Below, one piece after another: positions 17,855-26,448 of a stretch of DNA of 64,000 nucleotides (positions within the stretch are counted from its first letter, which is position 1; each line of letters begins with the position of its first letter). The translations under genes were made by a program, and so were the position numbers. Below the pieces are notes generated by a model. The model did no database searches. It was not told the DNA's origin and saw nothing but the letters and a program-made list of their open reading frames with translations. Source of the DNA: Acidobacteriota bacterium (lineage in GTDB: Bacteria; Acidobacteriota; Terriglobia; Bryobacterales; Bryobacteraceae); the NCBI GenBank assembly GCA_026393985.1, contig JAPKZB010000073.1, forward strand, positions 1-64,000, given 5' to 3'.

Positions 17855-19180
17855 ATGGCCACCCGCACCCCCCTTCGCCCTGCCGCCACCGCCACCACCG
17901 GCAACGCCCGGTGGCACGGCATCCGGTCGAAGGTCCACGCCAAGCTGCTGCAGCTGCTGACGCCGGACCAGCTCCGCGCGCTCAACAAAGACGGCGTGCG
18001 CGAACAGCTCGGCATTCACATCGAGCGCATCGTCCGCGAAGAGAACATCCCCCTCACCCAGGCCGAACGCGACCGGCTTATCGAGGAGGTGCTCGACGAG
18101 GTCTTCGGCCTCGGCCCGCTCGAAATCCTCTTCAAAGACCCCACCATCAGCGACATCATGGTCAACGGGCCGGACTCCATCTACGTCGAACGCAACGGCA
18201 AGGTGATGGAGACCGAGATCCGGTTCAAAGACCAGGCCCACCTGCGGATGATCATCGACCGCATCGTCTCGAACATCGGCCGCCGCATTGACGACTCTTC
18301 TCCCATCGTCGACGCCCGCCTCCCCGACGGCAGTCGTATGTGCGCCGTCATCCCGCCGCTCTCGCTCATCGGCCCGGTGATGTCCATACGCCGCTTCGGC
18401 AAACGGCAGTTGACGATTGAAGACCTGCTGAAGCTTGAAGCCTTCACCCCGGGCATGTACCAGTTCCTGGCGGGCGCCGTGCGTGCCCGGCTCAACGTGG
18501 TGGTCTCCGGCGGCTCCGGCTCCGGCAAGACCACCATGCTCAATACGCTCTCGCGCTTCATCCCGGAAGACGAGCGCATCGTAACCATTGAAGACACGGC
18601 CGAACTCACCCTGCAGCAGGAGCACGTCGTGCGCCTGGAAACCCGCCCAATGAACATCGAAGGCGCCGGAGCCATCACGCAACGCGACCTCGTCATCAAC
18701 GCGCTCCGCATGCGTCCGGAACGCATCGTCATCGGCGAGTGCCGAGGCCCGGAAGCAATGGATATGATGCAGGCCATGAACACGGGCCACGATGGTTCGA
18801 TGACCACCACGCACGCCAACACGGGCCGCGATGCGTTTTCGCGTCTTGAGACCATGGTGATGATGGCCAGCTCCTCGATTCCTGACCGCGTCATCCGCCA
18901 GATGCTCGCCAGCGCCGTCCAACTCGTCGTCCACTGCGCCCGCCTCACCGACGGCACCCGCAAGATCGTCTCCATCGCCGAAGTCGTGGGCATCGAAGGC
19001 GACCTTGTGAAGATGGAGGACATCTTCCTCTTCGAGCGGCAGGGTGTTTCGCCGGGCGGCCGCGTGCTGGGCCGCTTCCAAGGCACCGGCTACCGGCCGA
19101 ACGTCGCGCAGCGCATTCGGGCCTACGGCACCAAACTCAACGATGGGATCTTTGACGAAATCCAGGAGGTGGTCGACTAG
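17855..19180 (+). CDS. cpaF: Tad secretion motor ATPase CpaF/TadA
   Basis: 441 residues, typical for the family. N-terminal helical domain, then the VirB11/TadA ATPase core: DPTISDIMVNGP near residue 96, Walker A GGSGSGKTT at 219-227, Asp box TIEDTAEL near 245, Walker B RIVIGECRG at 290-298, and the His box TGHDGSMTTTHAN at 310-322. All motor motifs are intact. It powers Flp pilus assembly from the cytoplasmic face of the inner membrane. Begins 6 bp after cpaE and abuts tadB. Confidence 0.95.
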   Translation: MATRTPLRPAATATTGNARWHGIRSKVHAKLLQLLTPDQLRALNKDGVREQLGIHIERIVREENIPLTQAERDRLIEEVLDEVFGLGPLEILFKDPTISDIMVNGPDSIYVERNGKVMETEIRFKDQAHLRMIIDRIVSNIGRRIDDSSPIVDARLPDGSRMCAVIPPLSLIGPVMSIRRFGKRQLTIEDLLKLEAFTPGMYQFLAGAVRARLNVVVSGGSGSGKTTMLNTLSRFIPEDERIVTIEDTAELTLQQEHVVRLETRPMNIEGAGAITQRDLVINALRMRPERIVIGECRGPEAMDMMQAMNTGHDGSMTTTHANTGRDAFSRLETMVMMASSSIPDRVIRQMLASAVQLVVHCARLTDGTRKIVSIAEVVGIEGDLVKMEDIFLFERQGVSPGGRVLGRFQGTGYRPNVAQRIRAYGTKLNDGIFDEIQEVVD

Positions 19181-20149
19181 ATGGGCTTCTTCCTTGTCGC
19201 CTTTCTCATCTTCAGCGCCGCCTTTCTCGCCGCCGGCTACTATGTCTTCAGCGTTCCGCAGCAGCAGGCGGCCGATGTCCTTGGCGGCCGCCTCCGCCAG
19301 CTCCGCGCCCGCAACGGTGCCCGCGCCAGTGGCCGCGCCAGCCTCGTCCGCCGCGAAGAGACCGGCTCGTTTGCCTTTCTGGCCGACCTGCTCAGTTGGG
19401 GCGGCCTCGTCGGCCGGTTGCAGAAGTCGATCCGCCAGGCCGACCTCAAATACCAGGCCACCGATGTCATCGGCCTCTGCCTGATCCTATTTGTCGTCTT
19501 CGGCCTGCTGCTCAGTCTGTTCGTTCCTTCGCTCCTGATTCGCCTGCTGTTTGCCGGCCTGTTCGCCTTCGCTCCGGTGGCCTACATCCTCCGTCAGCGC
19601 GCCGCCCGCCTCGGCAAGTTTGAACACCAGCTGCCGGACGCCATCGACCTGTTCAACCGGTCGATGAAGGCCGGCCACAACATTCAGTCGGGTCTTGAAA
19701 CCATCTCGACGGAAGCCTCCGACCCGGTCAAGCAGGAGTTCAAGAAACTGATGGAGGAGATGTCGCTCGGCTCCACGCTCGATGCTGCCCTGCACAATCT
19801 CGGCGAACGGGTCCCGCTGATCGATCTCAAGTTCTTCATCACCGGCCTGATTCTCCAGCGCCAGACCGGCGCCAACATGGTCTCGGTTCTTGAAAACCTC
19901 TCCATGCTCGTCCGCGAGCGCCTCGCGCTGCAGGAGAAAATGAAAGCCGCCACGGCGCAGCAAAGGTGGTCGGCGGCCCTGCTGTGCGGCATGCCCATCT
20001 TCTTCGCGCTCGCCCTCTGGGTCATGAAACCGGAGTACATCGATGTGCTGGTGAATGATCCGGTCGGCAGCAAGTTCTTCGCTTACGGCGTCATCTCCGA
20101 GGTGGTCGGCATTCTCGTGATCCGCAAGCTATCGAGCCCCAAGATATGA
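19181..20149 (+). CDS. tadB: Tad inner-membrane platform protein TadB
   Basis: 322 residues. One N-terminal hydrophobic helix (FFLVAFLIFSAAFLAAGYYVFS), a pair around residues 95-130, and a C-terminal pair, flanking a T2SF/GspF-type cytoplasmic domain with LPDAIDLFNRSMKAGHNIQSGLETIS and ITGLILQRQTGANMVSVLENLS. TadB and TadC together form the platform on which CpaF acts. The gene starts directly after the cpaF stop and overlaps tadC by 4 bp. Confidence 0.94.
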   Translation: MGFFLVAFLIFSAAFLAAGYYVFSVPQQQAADVLGGRLRQLRARNGARASGRASLVRREETGSFAFLADLLSWGGLVGRLQKSIRQADLKYQATDVIGLCLILFVVFGLLLSLFVPSLLIRLLFAGLFAFAPVAYILRQRAARLGKFEHQLPDAIDLFNRSMKAGHNIQSGLETISTEASDPVKQEFKKLMEEMSLGSTLDAALHNLGERVPLIDLKFFITGLILQRQTGANMVSVLENLSMLVRERLALQEKMKAATAQQRWSAALLCGMPIFFALALWVMKPEYIDVLVNDPVGSKFFAYGVISEVVGILVIRKLSSPKI

Positions 20150-21087
20150 TCCCCGCGCTGTTCTTCGTTTTCAGTTTCGCCGTGGTGGCCGCTCTGCTCT
20201 GGAGCGGTTTCCAACTGCTGCAACCCCCGGACAACCCGCTCGATGACCGGCTCGACGAACTCGTCTCCATCAACCGCGGCGGCACTGCGGCGCAGCGGCG
20301 CAGGCAGTTCGGCACCGGCTTCTGGGAGCGCTTTCTCTACATCATCAACCTGGTGCCCGGCGTGGACGGCATTCTCGAAGAGAGTGAAATGCTTCTGCGG
20401 CAGGCCGGCCTCCGCCGCCGGGAGGCCCTGGCCTACTACGCGATGTTCAACCTGCTCTTCCTCATCGCCCTGCTGCTCGGCTCCTGGTTCGTGCAGCCGG
20501 ATGACAAGCCGGTCTTCAGCCGGATGCTTGGCCTCGCCCCCGCTTTCCTCCTCGGCTGGCTGCTGCCCAAGCAGGTGCTCTACCGGCTCATGAAGCGCTA
20601 CCGGAACAAGCTCCAGGAGTCGCTGCCCGATACCGTCGACCTGCTCGGCATCGTGCTCGGCACCGGCCTGGCGCTCGACCAGGCGCTCACCCGCGTCTGC
20701 GAAGAGATGCAGTTCATCTACCCGGAGCTTTCGGCCGAGTTCTTCACCGTCGTCATGCAGGTCAAGGCCGGCCAGGACCGCAGCAAGGCCTTCCAGCAGC
20801 TGGTCCGGCGCACCGGCATTGAAGACATCAAGTCGCTGGCCGCGATGATCATTCAAAGCGAACGATTCGGCACGAGTCTTTCGCAGGCGCTGAAGGTCTA
20901 CGCCGATGCCCTGCGCTCCCGCCGCCGTCTGCGCGGCGAAGCGATGGTGGGCAAGGCCGGCATCAAGATGGTGCTCGCCACCGTGGTCTTCATTCTGCCG
21001 GTGGTCTTCATCATCACGCTGGTTCCCGCCATGCTCACGATGCTCAACAACCTCAAGGGCGGCATCGGCGCCAGCGCCGGACGGTAG
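20146..21087 (+). CDS. tadC: Tad inner-membrane platform protein TadC
   Basis: 313 residues with N-terminal, middle and C-terminal hydrophobic helices. The T2SF domain carries LPDTVDLLGIVLGTGLALDQALTRVCEEM and IQSERFGTSLSQALKVYADALRSRRRLRGEA, the standard TadC end. It is the last gene of the Tad group; the next gene is convergent and only 9 bp away. No prepilin peptidase (TadV/CpaA) follows, so that function must be encoded elsewhere. Confidence 0.94.
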   Translation: MIPALFFVFSFAVVAALLWSGFQLLQPPDNPLDDRLDELVSINRGGTAAQRRRQFGTGFWERFLYIINLVPGVDGILEESEMLLRQAGLRRREALAYYAMFNLLFLIALLLGSWFVQPDDKPVFSRMLGLAPAFLLGWLLPKQVLYRLMKRYRNKLQESLPDTVDLLGIVLGTGLALDQALTRVCEEMQFIYPELSAEFFTVVMQVKAGQDRSKAFQQLVRRTGIEDIKSLAAMIIQSERFGTSLSQALKVYADALRSRRRLRGEAMVGKAGIKMVLATVVFILPVVFIITLVPAMLTMLNNLKGGIGASAGR

Positions 21088-21096
21088 CCGCGACGT

Positions 21097-21483
21097 TTAT
21101 CCCAGCAGCCGCCGGTGCTCTTTGAGCAGGCAGCGGTCCTGCACCACGGTCATCCCCGCGGGACTCTCCCCGCAGGTAATGCCCTCCTGCAGCCAGGCAT
21201 AGCCAAGCCCCAGCGCCTTCATCTCGCCGAGCAGCTCCGGCACGGCGTCCGAGGCCCGGAACACGTCCACCAGGTCAATCGGCTCCGGCACTTCGGCGAG
21301 CGAACGGTAAGCCTTTTCGCCCAGCACGGCAGTGGCGAGCGGATGCACGGGAATAATGCGATAGCCCTGCCGCTGCAGGTAAACGGCCACCCCGTAGGCG
21401 GGCCGGTCCGGACGATCCGACAGACCCACCACGGCGATCGTCTTCACGCGCGCGAGCAAGGCGCGCATCTGTTCATCGCTCAC
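21097..21483 (-). CDS. CoA-binding domain protein (YccU-like)
   Basis: 128 residues. The Rossmann-like start IAVVGLSDRPDRPAYGVAVYLQRQGYRIIPVHP and the motifs PIDLVDVFRASDAVPELL and GITCGESPAGMTVVQDRCLLKEHRRL match the stand-alone CoA-binding domain family (YccU), whose physiological role is unresolved. It overlaps the pseudouridine synthase gene by 11 bp, so it is probably the last gene of the scpA-scpB-rsuA-like operon. Confidence 0.9.
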   Translation of the reverse strand: MSDEQMRALLARVKTIAVVGLSDRPDRPAYGVAVYLQRQGYRIIPVHPLATAVLGEKAYRSLAEVPEPIDLVDVFRASDAVPELLGEMKALGLGYAWLQEGITCGESPAGMTVVQDRCLLKEHRRLLG

Positions 21484-22219
21484 CGGTTGCTACCAGCTTT
21501 TCGAGCTTCAAAATCCGCCGGAACTTGTCCACTTCCTTCGGATTCAACGACCGCCATTCCCCGTGCTTCAACTCGCCAAGTTCAAGGAAGCCGATCTTCA
21601 CCCGTTTCAACTTCTCCACCAACCGGCCGAAGTAGCGGAACATCATGCGGATCTGGTTCTGCCGCCCTTCAATCAGCTGGACTTCGTACCACGGGTTCTC
21701 CTGGTTCTTGAGCATCCGCAGCCCGGCCGGCGCCGTTCGCTTGCCGTTGAGCGGCACGCCGCGCCGGAAGTGCTCCTCCTGCTCAAGCGTCAGGTTGCCG
21801 GTGGTCTTGACGACGTAGGTCTTCACCAACTGGCTATGGGCGCTCATCACGCGGTTGGCGAACTCGCCATCGTTGGTCAACAGCAGCAGCCCTTCGGAGG
21901 CATAGTCCAGCCGGCCAACCGGATAGACCCGCTCCTTCAACCCTTTCATTAACTGGTTCACGGTGGGCCGGCCTTCGGGGTCGTGCATGGTGGTCACGTA
22001 GCCGGCCGGCTTGTTCAGCGCCAGATACAGGAAACCCTTCGGCTTCTTGATCAACTTCCCGTCCACTTTAATGTGATCGGTCTCAAGGTCGGCCTTGGTG
22101 CCGAGTTCGGTGACGATGTTCCCGTTCACGCTCACCCGGCCTTCCAAAATCAGCTGTTCGGCCTTCCGGCGGCTGGTGATGCCCGCTCCGGAGAGAATCT
22201 TCTGCAGACGCTCCTGCAT
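21473..22219 (-). CDS. rluB: rRNA pseudouridine synthase, RsuA/RluB family
   Basis: 248 residues. An S4 RNA-binding domain covers residues 1-65 (LQKILSGAGITSRRKAEQLILEGRVSVNG). The catalytic domain has NKPAGYVTT and VGRLDYASEGLLLLTNDGEF, with the catalytic aspartate in GRLD. C-terminal motifs LIEGRQNQIRMMF fit the RsuA/RluB/RluE/RluF branch; placement next to scpA and scpB is typical of RluB, which modifies 23S rRNA position 2605. The exact target is inferred. Confidence 0.92.
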   Translation of the reverse strand: MQERLQKILSGAGITSRRKAEQLILEGRVSVNGNIVTELGTKADLETDHIKVDGKLIKKPKGFLYLALNKPAGYVTTMHDPEGRPTVNQLMKGLKERVYPVGRLDYASEGLLLLTNDGEFANRVMSAHSQLVKTYVVKTTGNLTLEQEEHFRRGVPLNGKRTAPAGLRMLKNQENPWYEVQLIEGRQNQIRMMFRYFGRLVEKLKRVKIGFLELGELKHGEWRSLNPKEVDKFRRILKLEKLVATGER

Positions 22220-23049
22220 CAGACGGTTCCTTGCACGGCGGCGTTCTCGGGCGCGGCTTCCGGCGCGGACGTGGCTTCCGCCGGAACGGCCGGGGCCTCA
22301 GCCGGCGCGGCGGCTTCCCGCTGCTCCAGCGCTTCGACCGTGGCTTCGGCCTCCTCCTCGCTGAAAGCCAGCCGCCGCAGCTCTTCGAACTCCTTGAGCG
22401 AGGGCAGCTCCTTGAGCGAGCTCAAACCGAACTGCACGAGAAACTCTTTATTTGTTTTATAGAGAATCGGCTTGCCGATGACGTTCTTCCGCCCGGCCAC
22501 CTGTACCAGCTTCCGGTCGAGCAGCGTCTTCAGCACGCCGCCGCCCTGCACGCCGCGGATCTCCATGATCTCGGGCGCGGTAATCGGCTGCTTGTAGGCG
22601 ATCACGGCCAGCGTTTCAAGCGCCGCCAGCGATAGCTTCAGCGGAGGCTTCAGATTCTTTACAAACAGTCGCACCTGATCGTGCAGCTCGGCCTTGGTGG
22701 CCATCTTGAAGCCGCCGGCAATCTCCCTGATCTGCAGGCCGCGCTCAGGTTTGGCAAACTCCTCCACCAGTTCGGCCAGCAGCGCATCGATCCGGGCCGG
22801 CGGCTGCCGCAGCGCCAGGGCGATCTGCTTGGCCTCAAGCGGCTCTTCGGTGACATAGATCACCGCTTCGAGAATCGCCTTCAACTCCGTATCAGAGTAT
22901 TCGACGGCGGGCTCTTCTGGTCCTCCCGGGGTTGGCTCCGCCACCGCCTGCACCTCAATCTCTCCCACCGGCTCTACGAGAGCCTCCACCGCTTCCACTT
23001 CCGCGGCGGCCGTCTCGGCCTGTTCCCGCGGTTCCAATTCGTCTGCCAT
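22219..23049 (-). CDS. scpB: Segregation and condensation protein B
   Basis: 276 residues. The core (about 50-225) is two winged helices with LKAILEAVIYVTEEPLEAKQIA, LSLAALETLAVIAYKQPITAPEIMEIRGV and LDRKLVQVAGRKNVIGKPILYKTNKEFLVQFGLSSL, all standard ScpB. The N- and C-terminal ends are Ala/Glu-rich low-complexity tails, longer than usual. ScpB binds ScpA in the SMC complex that organises the chromosome. It is 10 bp downstream of scpA and shares its stop/start bases with the next gene. Confidence 0.95.
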   Translation of the reverse strand: MADELEPREQAETAAAEVEAVEALVEPVGEIEVQAVAEPTPGGPEEPAVEYSDTELKAILEAVIYVTEEPLEAKQIALALRQPPARIDALLAELVEEFAKPERGLQIREIAGGFKMATKAELHDQVRLFVKNLKPPLKLSLAALETLAVIAYKQPITAPEIMEIRGVQGGGVLKTLLDRKLVQVAGRKNVIGKPILYKTNKEFLVQFGLSSLKELPSLKEFEELRRLAFSEEEAEATVEALEQREAAAPAEAPAVPAEATSAPEAAPENAAVQGTV

Positions 23050-23059
23050 AGCTTCCTAC

Positions 23060-23842
23060 TTAACTGTATTCTTCTTCCAACCGGGCGATTGCCTCGCCCT
23101 CGGGGAACGCTTCGTCGAAGCGCTCCGTCTTGGCCAACCCGATATCACCGAACGCCTCGGTCTGTACCAGTTTGACGGCCTGATTCTTCACCATCTCGAG
23201 AATGGCCAGAAACATGGCAATCATGGCGTTCCGGCTCCGCTGCCTTTCGAACAACTCGGTGGCCGATACGCTGGCGCCCTTGCGCAGATCCCGCATGATG
23301 CTCTTGAGGTAATGGATCATGTCGGGAACCGTCACATCTTCCTTGGTGATCTCGAAATGCGGCCGGTTCTTGGCCCGCTCAATCACCTTCTGCAGCGTCT
23401 GCACGAGATCGAACAGGGTCACCGAAAGCCCCTGCTCCTCCTCGGCCAGAAAATCCTTCAGCGCCGGGTTCGACCAGGCCGCCTCTTCCACCAGCCGCTT
23501 CTGCTGCAGCATCTCGGCGGCGTTCTTGAACCGCTCGTGCTCAATCAGCCGGTCGACCAGCTCCTGGCGCGGGTCCTCCTGCGGGTCCATCTTCTCGAGT
23601 TCCGGATCCCGCGGCAGCAGCGTCTTCGACTTGATGTGGATCAAGGTCGCCGCCATATAGATGAACTCGGAGCTCAGCTCAATATCGAGCGCGTTCGCCT
23701 TGTCGATATACTCCAGATACTGCGATGTGATCTTCGCAATCGGGATATCGTAGATGTTCACCTGATGCTTGCGAATCAGATCGAGCAGAAGGTCCAGCGG
23801 ACCTTCGTACTGCTCAATATGGATTTGCAACGGGGATGACAT
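23060..23842 (-). CDS. scpA: Segregation and condensation protein A
   Basis: 260 residues. The start, QIHIEQYEGPLDLLLDLIRKHQVNIYDIPIAKIT, and AATLIHIKSKTLLPRD are the kleisin N-terminal signature of ScpA. The C-terminal winged helix includes AMIAMFLAILEMVKNQAVKLVQTEAFGDI. ScpA links the SMC heads with ScpB. It heads the scpA-scpB-rluB group on the minus strand and follows the S9 peptidase by 6 bp. Confidence 0.95.
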   Translation of the reverse strand: MSSPLQIHIEQYEGPLDLLLDLIRKHQVNIYDIPIAKITSQYLEYIDKANALDIELSSEFIYMAATLIHIKSKTLLPRDPELEKMDPQEDPRQELVDRLIEHERFKNAAEMLQQKRLVEEAAWSNPALKDFLAEEEQGLSVTLFDLVQTLQKVIERAKNRPHFEITKEDVTVPDMIHYLKSIMRDLRKGASVSATELFERQRSRNAMIAMFLAILEMVKNQAVKLVQTEAFGDIGLAKTERFDEAFPEGEAIARLEEEYS

Positions 23843-23848
23843 TTCTGT

Positions 23849-25882
23849 TTAGGGTACCACCGTCACCGGCTTCTTCGTCCATTCGGTCACCCAGTCCAGG
23901 AACGTGCGATACCACAGAACCGTGTTCTGCGGCTTGCCAATCCAGTGGCCTTCGTCCGGAAAGGTCAGCAGTTTCGAGGGTACTTTTTTCATCTGCAGCG
24001 CCGTGAACAGCTGCAAGCCCTGGCCAAGCGGTACCCGGTAGTCGAGGTCCCCGTGGATGACCAGCGTCGGCGTCCGGAACTCGTTGGTAAAGTGGCTCGG
24101 CGACCATTTCGCATAGGCCTCCGGATTGTCCCAGGGCATGCCGCGGAACTCCCAGTTCACAAACCACAACTCTTCGGTTTCGCCCGCCATGCTGCGCAGG
24201 TCGAAGACACCGGCGTGGGAAACCAGGGCCTTGAACTTCTGGGTATGCCCCAGCATCCAGTTCACCATGTAGCCGCCGTAGCTGCCCCCCGCGGCGGCGA
24301 ACCGTTCGGCGTCCGCCCAGGGCTGCCCGGCGACGTGGTCGACGGTGGCCATGATGTCGTCGTAGACCTTGCCGCCCCAGTCGTTGTTGATGTCATCTGT
24401 GAACTTTTGTCCGTAACCAGTTGATCCGCTTGGATTTGGCATGACGACTACGAATCCGGCCGCAGCGAAAATCTGCGGATTCCAGCGATAGCTCCACGCC
24501 TCGTTCCACGCCCCCTGCGGCCCACCGTGGATCAGAAACAGCACCGGGTACTTCTGCTGCAGGCTGAAGCCGGCCGGCTTCAACACGAAGCTCGATACCT
24601 TGGCCCCCTCGGCGCCCGTCACCGTGATCTCTTCAAAGTTCGGCAGGTCGTACTCGGCCACGATCTCCTCGTTCATCCGGGTCAGCGCCGTAATTTTCCC
24701 ATCGCCCGAATTTACCCGGAAGATCTCAGTCGGGCGCGACCCGCTTTGCTGCGTGAACATAATCGTCTTGGCGTCCGGGGTGAACTGCACATCGTCGTAG
24801 GTCGCATTGCCCGACACGATCGACCGCGCGCTGCCCGTGCCGCTCAGCACGAACATTTGAATGCTCTGCCGGCCCCGGTCTTCGACGGTGAAGAACAGGC
24901 GCGTCGAGTCCGGCGTCCAGGTCAGGCTCTGTACGTTCAGGTTGATGCTTTCGGTTAGATCGCGCACCTTGCCCTCGGTTCGTTTCATCAGAATCAGGCG
25001 CCAGCGGTCGGATTCGTAGCCGGCCGTCTTCTGGGCTCGCCAGGCGATCCACTGCCCGTCCGGCGAGTAGGCCGGTGAGACATCCGCACCCGGGGTGGTC
25101 GTAATCCGGGTGGCCTCGCCGCCTTCGGGCGAGACCGTGTAGAGGTTGCTGTTGGTGGATAGCGCCTGGTCGGGGTCGGTGTTGACGACGTAGCAGATCT
25201 CTTTGGAATCGGGGGAGATCGCGTAGCCGTCCGGCCCGCCGAGCGAAAAGGTCGGCACCTCGTGCGGGCCCGGCGTCAGGTCGCGCGCCTCGCCGCCCTC
25301 TACCTGCACCACCAGCAGATGGCTCCGGCGCTTGGCCCGCCACTGGTTCCAATGGCGATACAGCAGCGAGGTGTAGATCCGTGCCTTCGTCTTGACGGCC
25401 TTTTCTTCGGCCAGTTTCTGTTCGTTACAGGCTTCGGTCTTGCATTCGGGAAAGACTTCGCTCAGAAACAGCAGCCGCGTCCCGTCGGGAAAGAACGAAA
25501 CGCCGCTGGCCTCGGTGGCGATCTTGGTCACCTGCCGCTGCTCGGTCCCGTCGGCGTTCATCATCCAGATCTGCGACGATCCGGCGCGGTCGGAAATGTA
25601 GGCCACGCGCTTCGAGTCCGGCGACCAGCGCGGCCGCTCGTTGCTGCCCGTCGAGGTCAGCGCCACGGGGCTCCCCCCAGCGAGCGGCACGGCGTAGATC
25701 TGGCTGGTTTTCTTGTTGCCCTCCACGTCCACCGTCTGCACGACGAACAGCACCGTCTTGCCATCGGGCGACAGTTGGGGGTCCGACAAGCGCTTCATCC
25801 GCAACAATCCGGGCACATCGAACGGCTTGGCCGCCGTGAGGCTCACGGCAAGGGCGACCCAGAGACAAACAATCCGCAGCAT
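23849..25882 (-). CDS. S9 family prolyl-oligopeptidase-like peptidase, exported
   Basis: 677 residues from the internal ATG at 25882. That start gives a clean signal peptide (LRIVCLWVALAVSLTAA); the ORF-track start adds eight residues and no better ribosome site. The N-terminal half is a WD40-like/TolB propeller (SDPQLSPDGKTVLFVV; RPRWSPDSKRVAYISDRAG). The C-terminal alpha/beta hydrolase has the triad in GGSYGGYM (Ser), IHGDLDYRVP (Asp) and FPDEGHWIGKP (His). The layout matches bacterial dipeptidyl or acylaminoacyl peptidases of family S9C. Likely periplasmic peptide degradation. Confidence 0.92.
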   Translation of the reverse strand: MLRIVCLWVALAVSLTAAKPFDVPGLLRMKRLSDPQLSPDGKTVLFVVQTVDVEGNKKTSQIYAVPLAGGSPVALTSTGSNERPRWSPDSKRVAYISDRAGSSQIWMMNADGTEQRQVTKIATEASGVSFFPDGTRLLFLSEVFPECKTEACNEQKLAEEKAVKTKARIYTSLLYRHWNQWRAKRRSHLLVVQVEGGEARDLTPGPHEVPTFSLGGPDGYAISPDSKEICYVVNTDPDQALSTNSNLYTVSPEGGEATRITTTPGADVSPAYSPDGQWIAWRAQKTAGYESDRWRLILMKRTEGKVRDLTESINLNVQSLTWTPDSTRLFFTVEDRGRQSIQMFVLSGTGSARSIVSGNATYDDVQFTPDAKTIMFTQQSGSRPTEIFRVNSGDGKITALTRMNEEIVAEYDLPNFEEITVTGAEGAKVSSFVLKPAGFSLQQKYPVLFLIHGGPQGAWNEAWSYRWNPQIFAAAGFVVVMPNPSGSTGYGQKFTDDINNDWGGKVYDDIMATVDHVAGQPWADAERFAAAGGSYGGYMVNWMLGHTQKFKALVSHAGVFDLRSMAGETEELWFVNWEFRGMPWDNPEAYAKWSPSHFTNEFRTPTLVIHGDLDYRVPLGQGLQLFTALQMKKVPSKLLTFPDEGHWIGKPQNTVLWYRTFLDWVTEWTKKPVTVVP

Positions 25883-25929
25883 ACCCTTATTGTAGAGGAG
25901 CCCCACGCGATAAGATCGAAGAAACCTTT

Positions 25930-26448
25930 ATGATCCGCTCGTTCCAAGGCGTCCGCCCGGCTATCGCCCCTTCGGCTTACATCGACCCCGCCGCCGTTGT
26001 CATCGGCGACGTCACTATCGGCGAAAATGTCAGCATCTGGCCCCACGCCACCCTGCGCGGCGATGTCAACAGGATCTTCATCGGCGACGATTCCAATGTT
26101 CAGGACAACGCCGTTGTCCACGTCGAGCACAAGCTGTTTGCATGCCACGTCGGCCGCCGCGTCACCGTCGGCCACTCGGTCGTCCTCCACGGCTGCGTCA
26201 TCGAGGACGACTCGCTGATCGGTATCGGCGCCATTGTGCTGAACGGCGCCCGCATCGGCCAGGGTTCGGTGGTCGCCGCCGGCTCGCTGGTTCCCGAAGG
26301 CATGCAGATTCCCCCCGGTTCGCTCGTCATGGGCGTGCCCGCCAAAATCCGTCGTGAGGTCTCGGCCGAAGAGCAGGAACGCTTCCGCCGGAACGCGGAC
26401 CACTACGTCAACCTAGGACAAACATACAAGAATGATCAAAGCAGTTAA
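25930..26448 (+). CDS. Gamma-class carbonic anhydrase-like hexapeptide protein
   Basis: 172 residues of left-handed beta-helix repeats: AYIDPAAVVIGDVTIGENVSIWPHATLRGD, then DDSNVQDNAVVHVEH and GHSVVLHGCVIEDDSLIGIGAIVLNGARI. The three zinc-binding histidines of the gamma-CA/YrdA family seem present (VHVEH, VGHSVVLHG). The family contains active carbonic anhydrases and proteins of unknown activity. The stop overlaps the hisS start by 17 bp. The start is divergent from the S9 peptidase with under 50 bp between them. Confidence 0.9.
   Translation: MIRSFQGVRPAIAPSAYIDPAAVVIGDVTIGENVSIWPHATLRGDVNRIFIGDDSNVQDNAVVHVEHKLFACHVGRRVTVGHSVVLHGCVIEDDSLIGIGAIVLNGARIGQGSVVAAGSLVPEGMQIPPGSLVMGVPAKIRREVSAEEQERFRRNADHYVNLGQTYKNDQSS

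Noticed and set aside
17243-19081. 612-residue minus-strand ORF over cpaE and cpaF
   Set aside because: Antisense to two genes with intact ATPase motifs; no recognisable domain.
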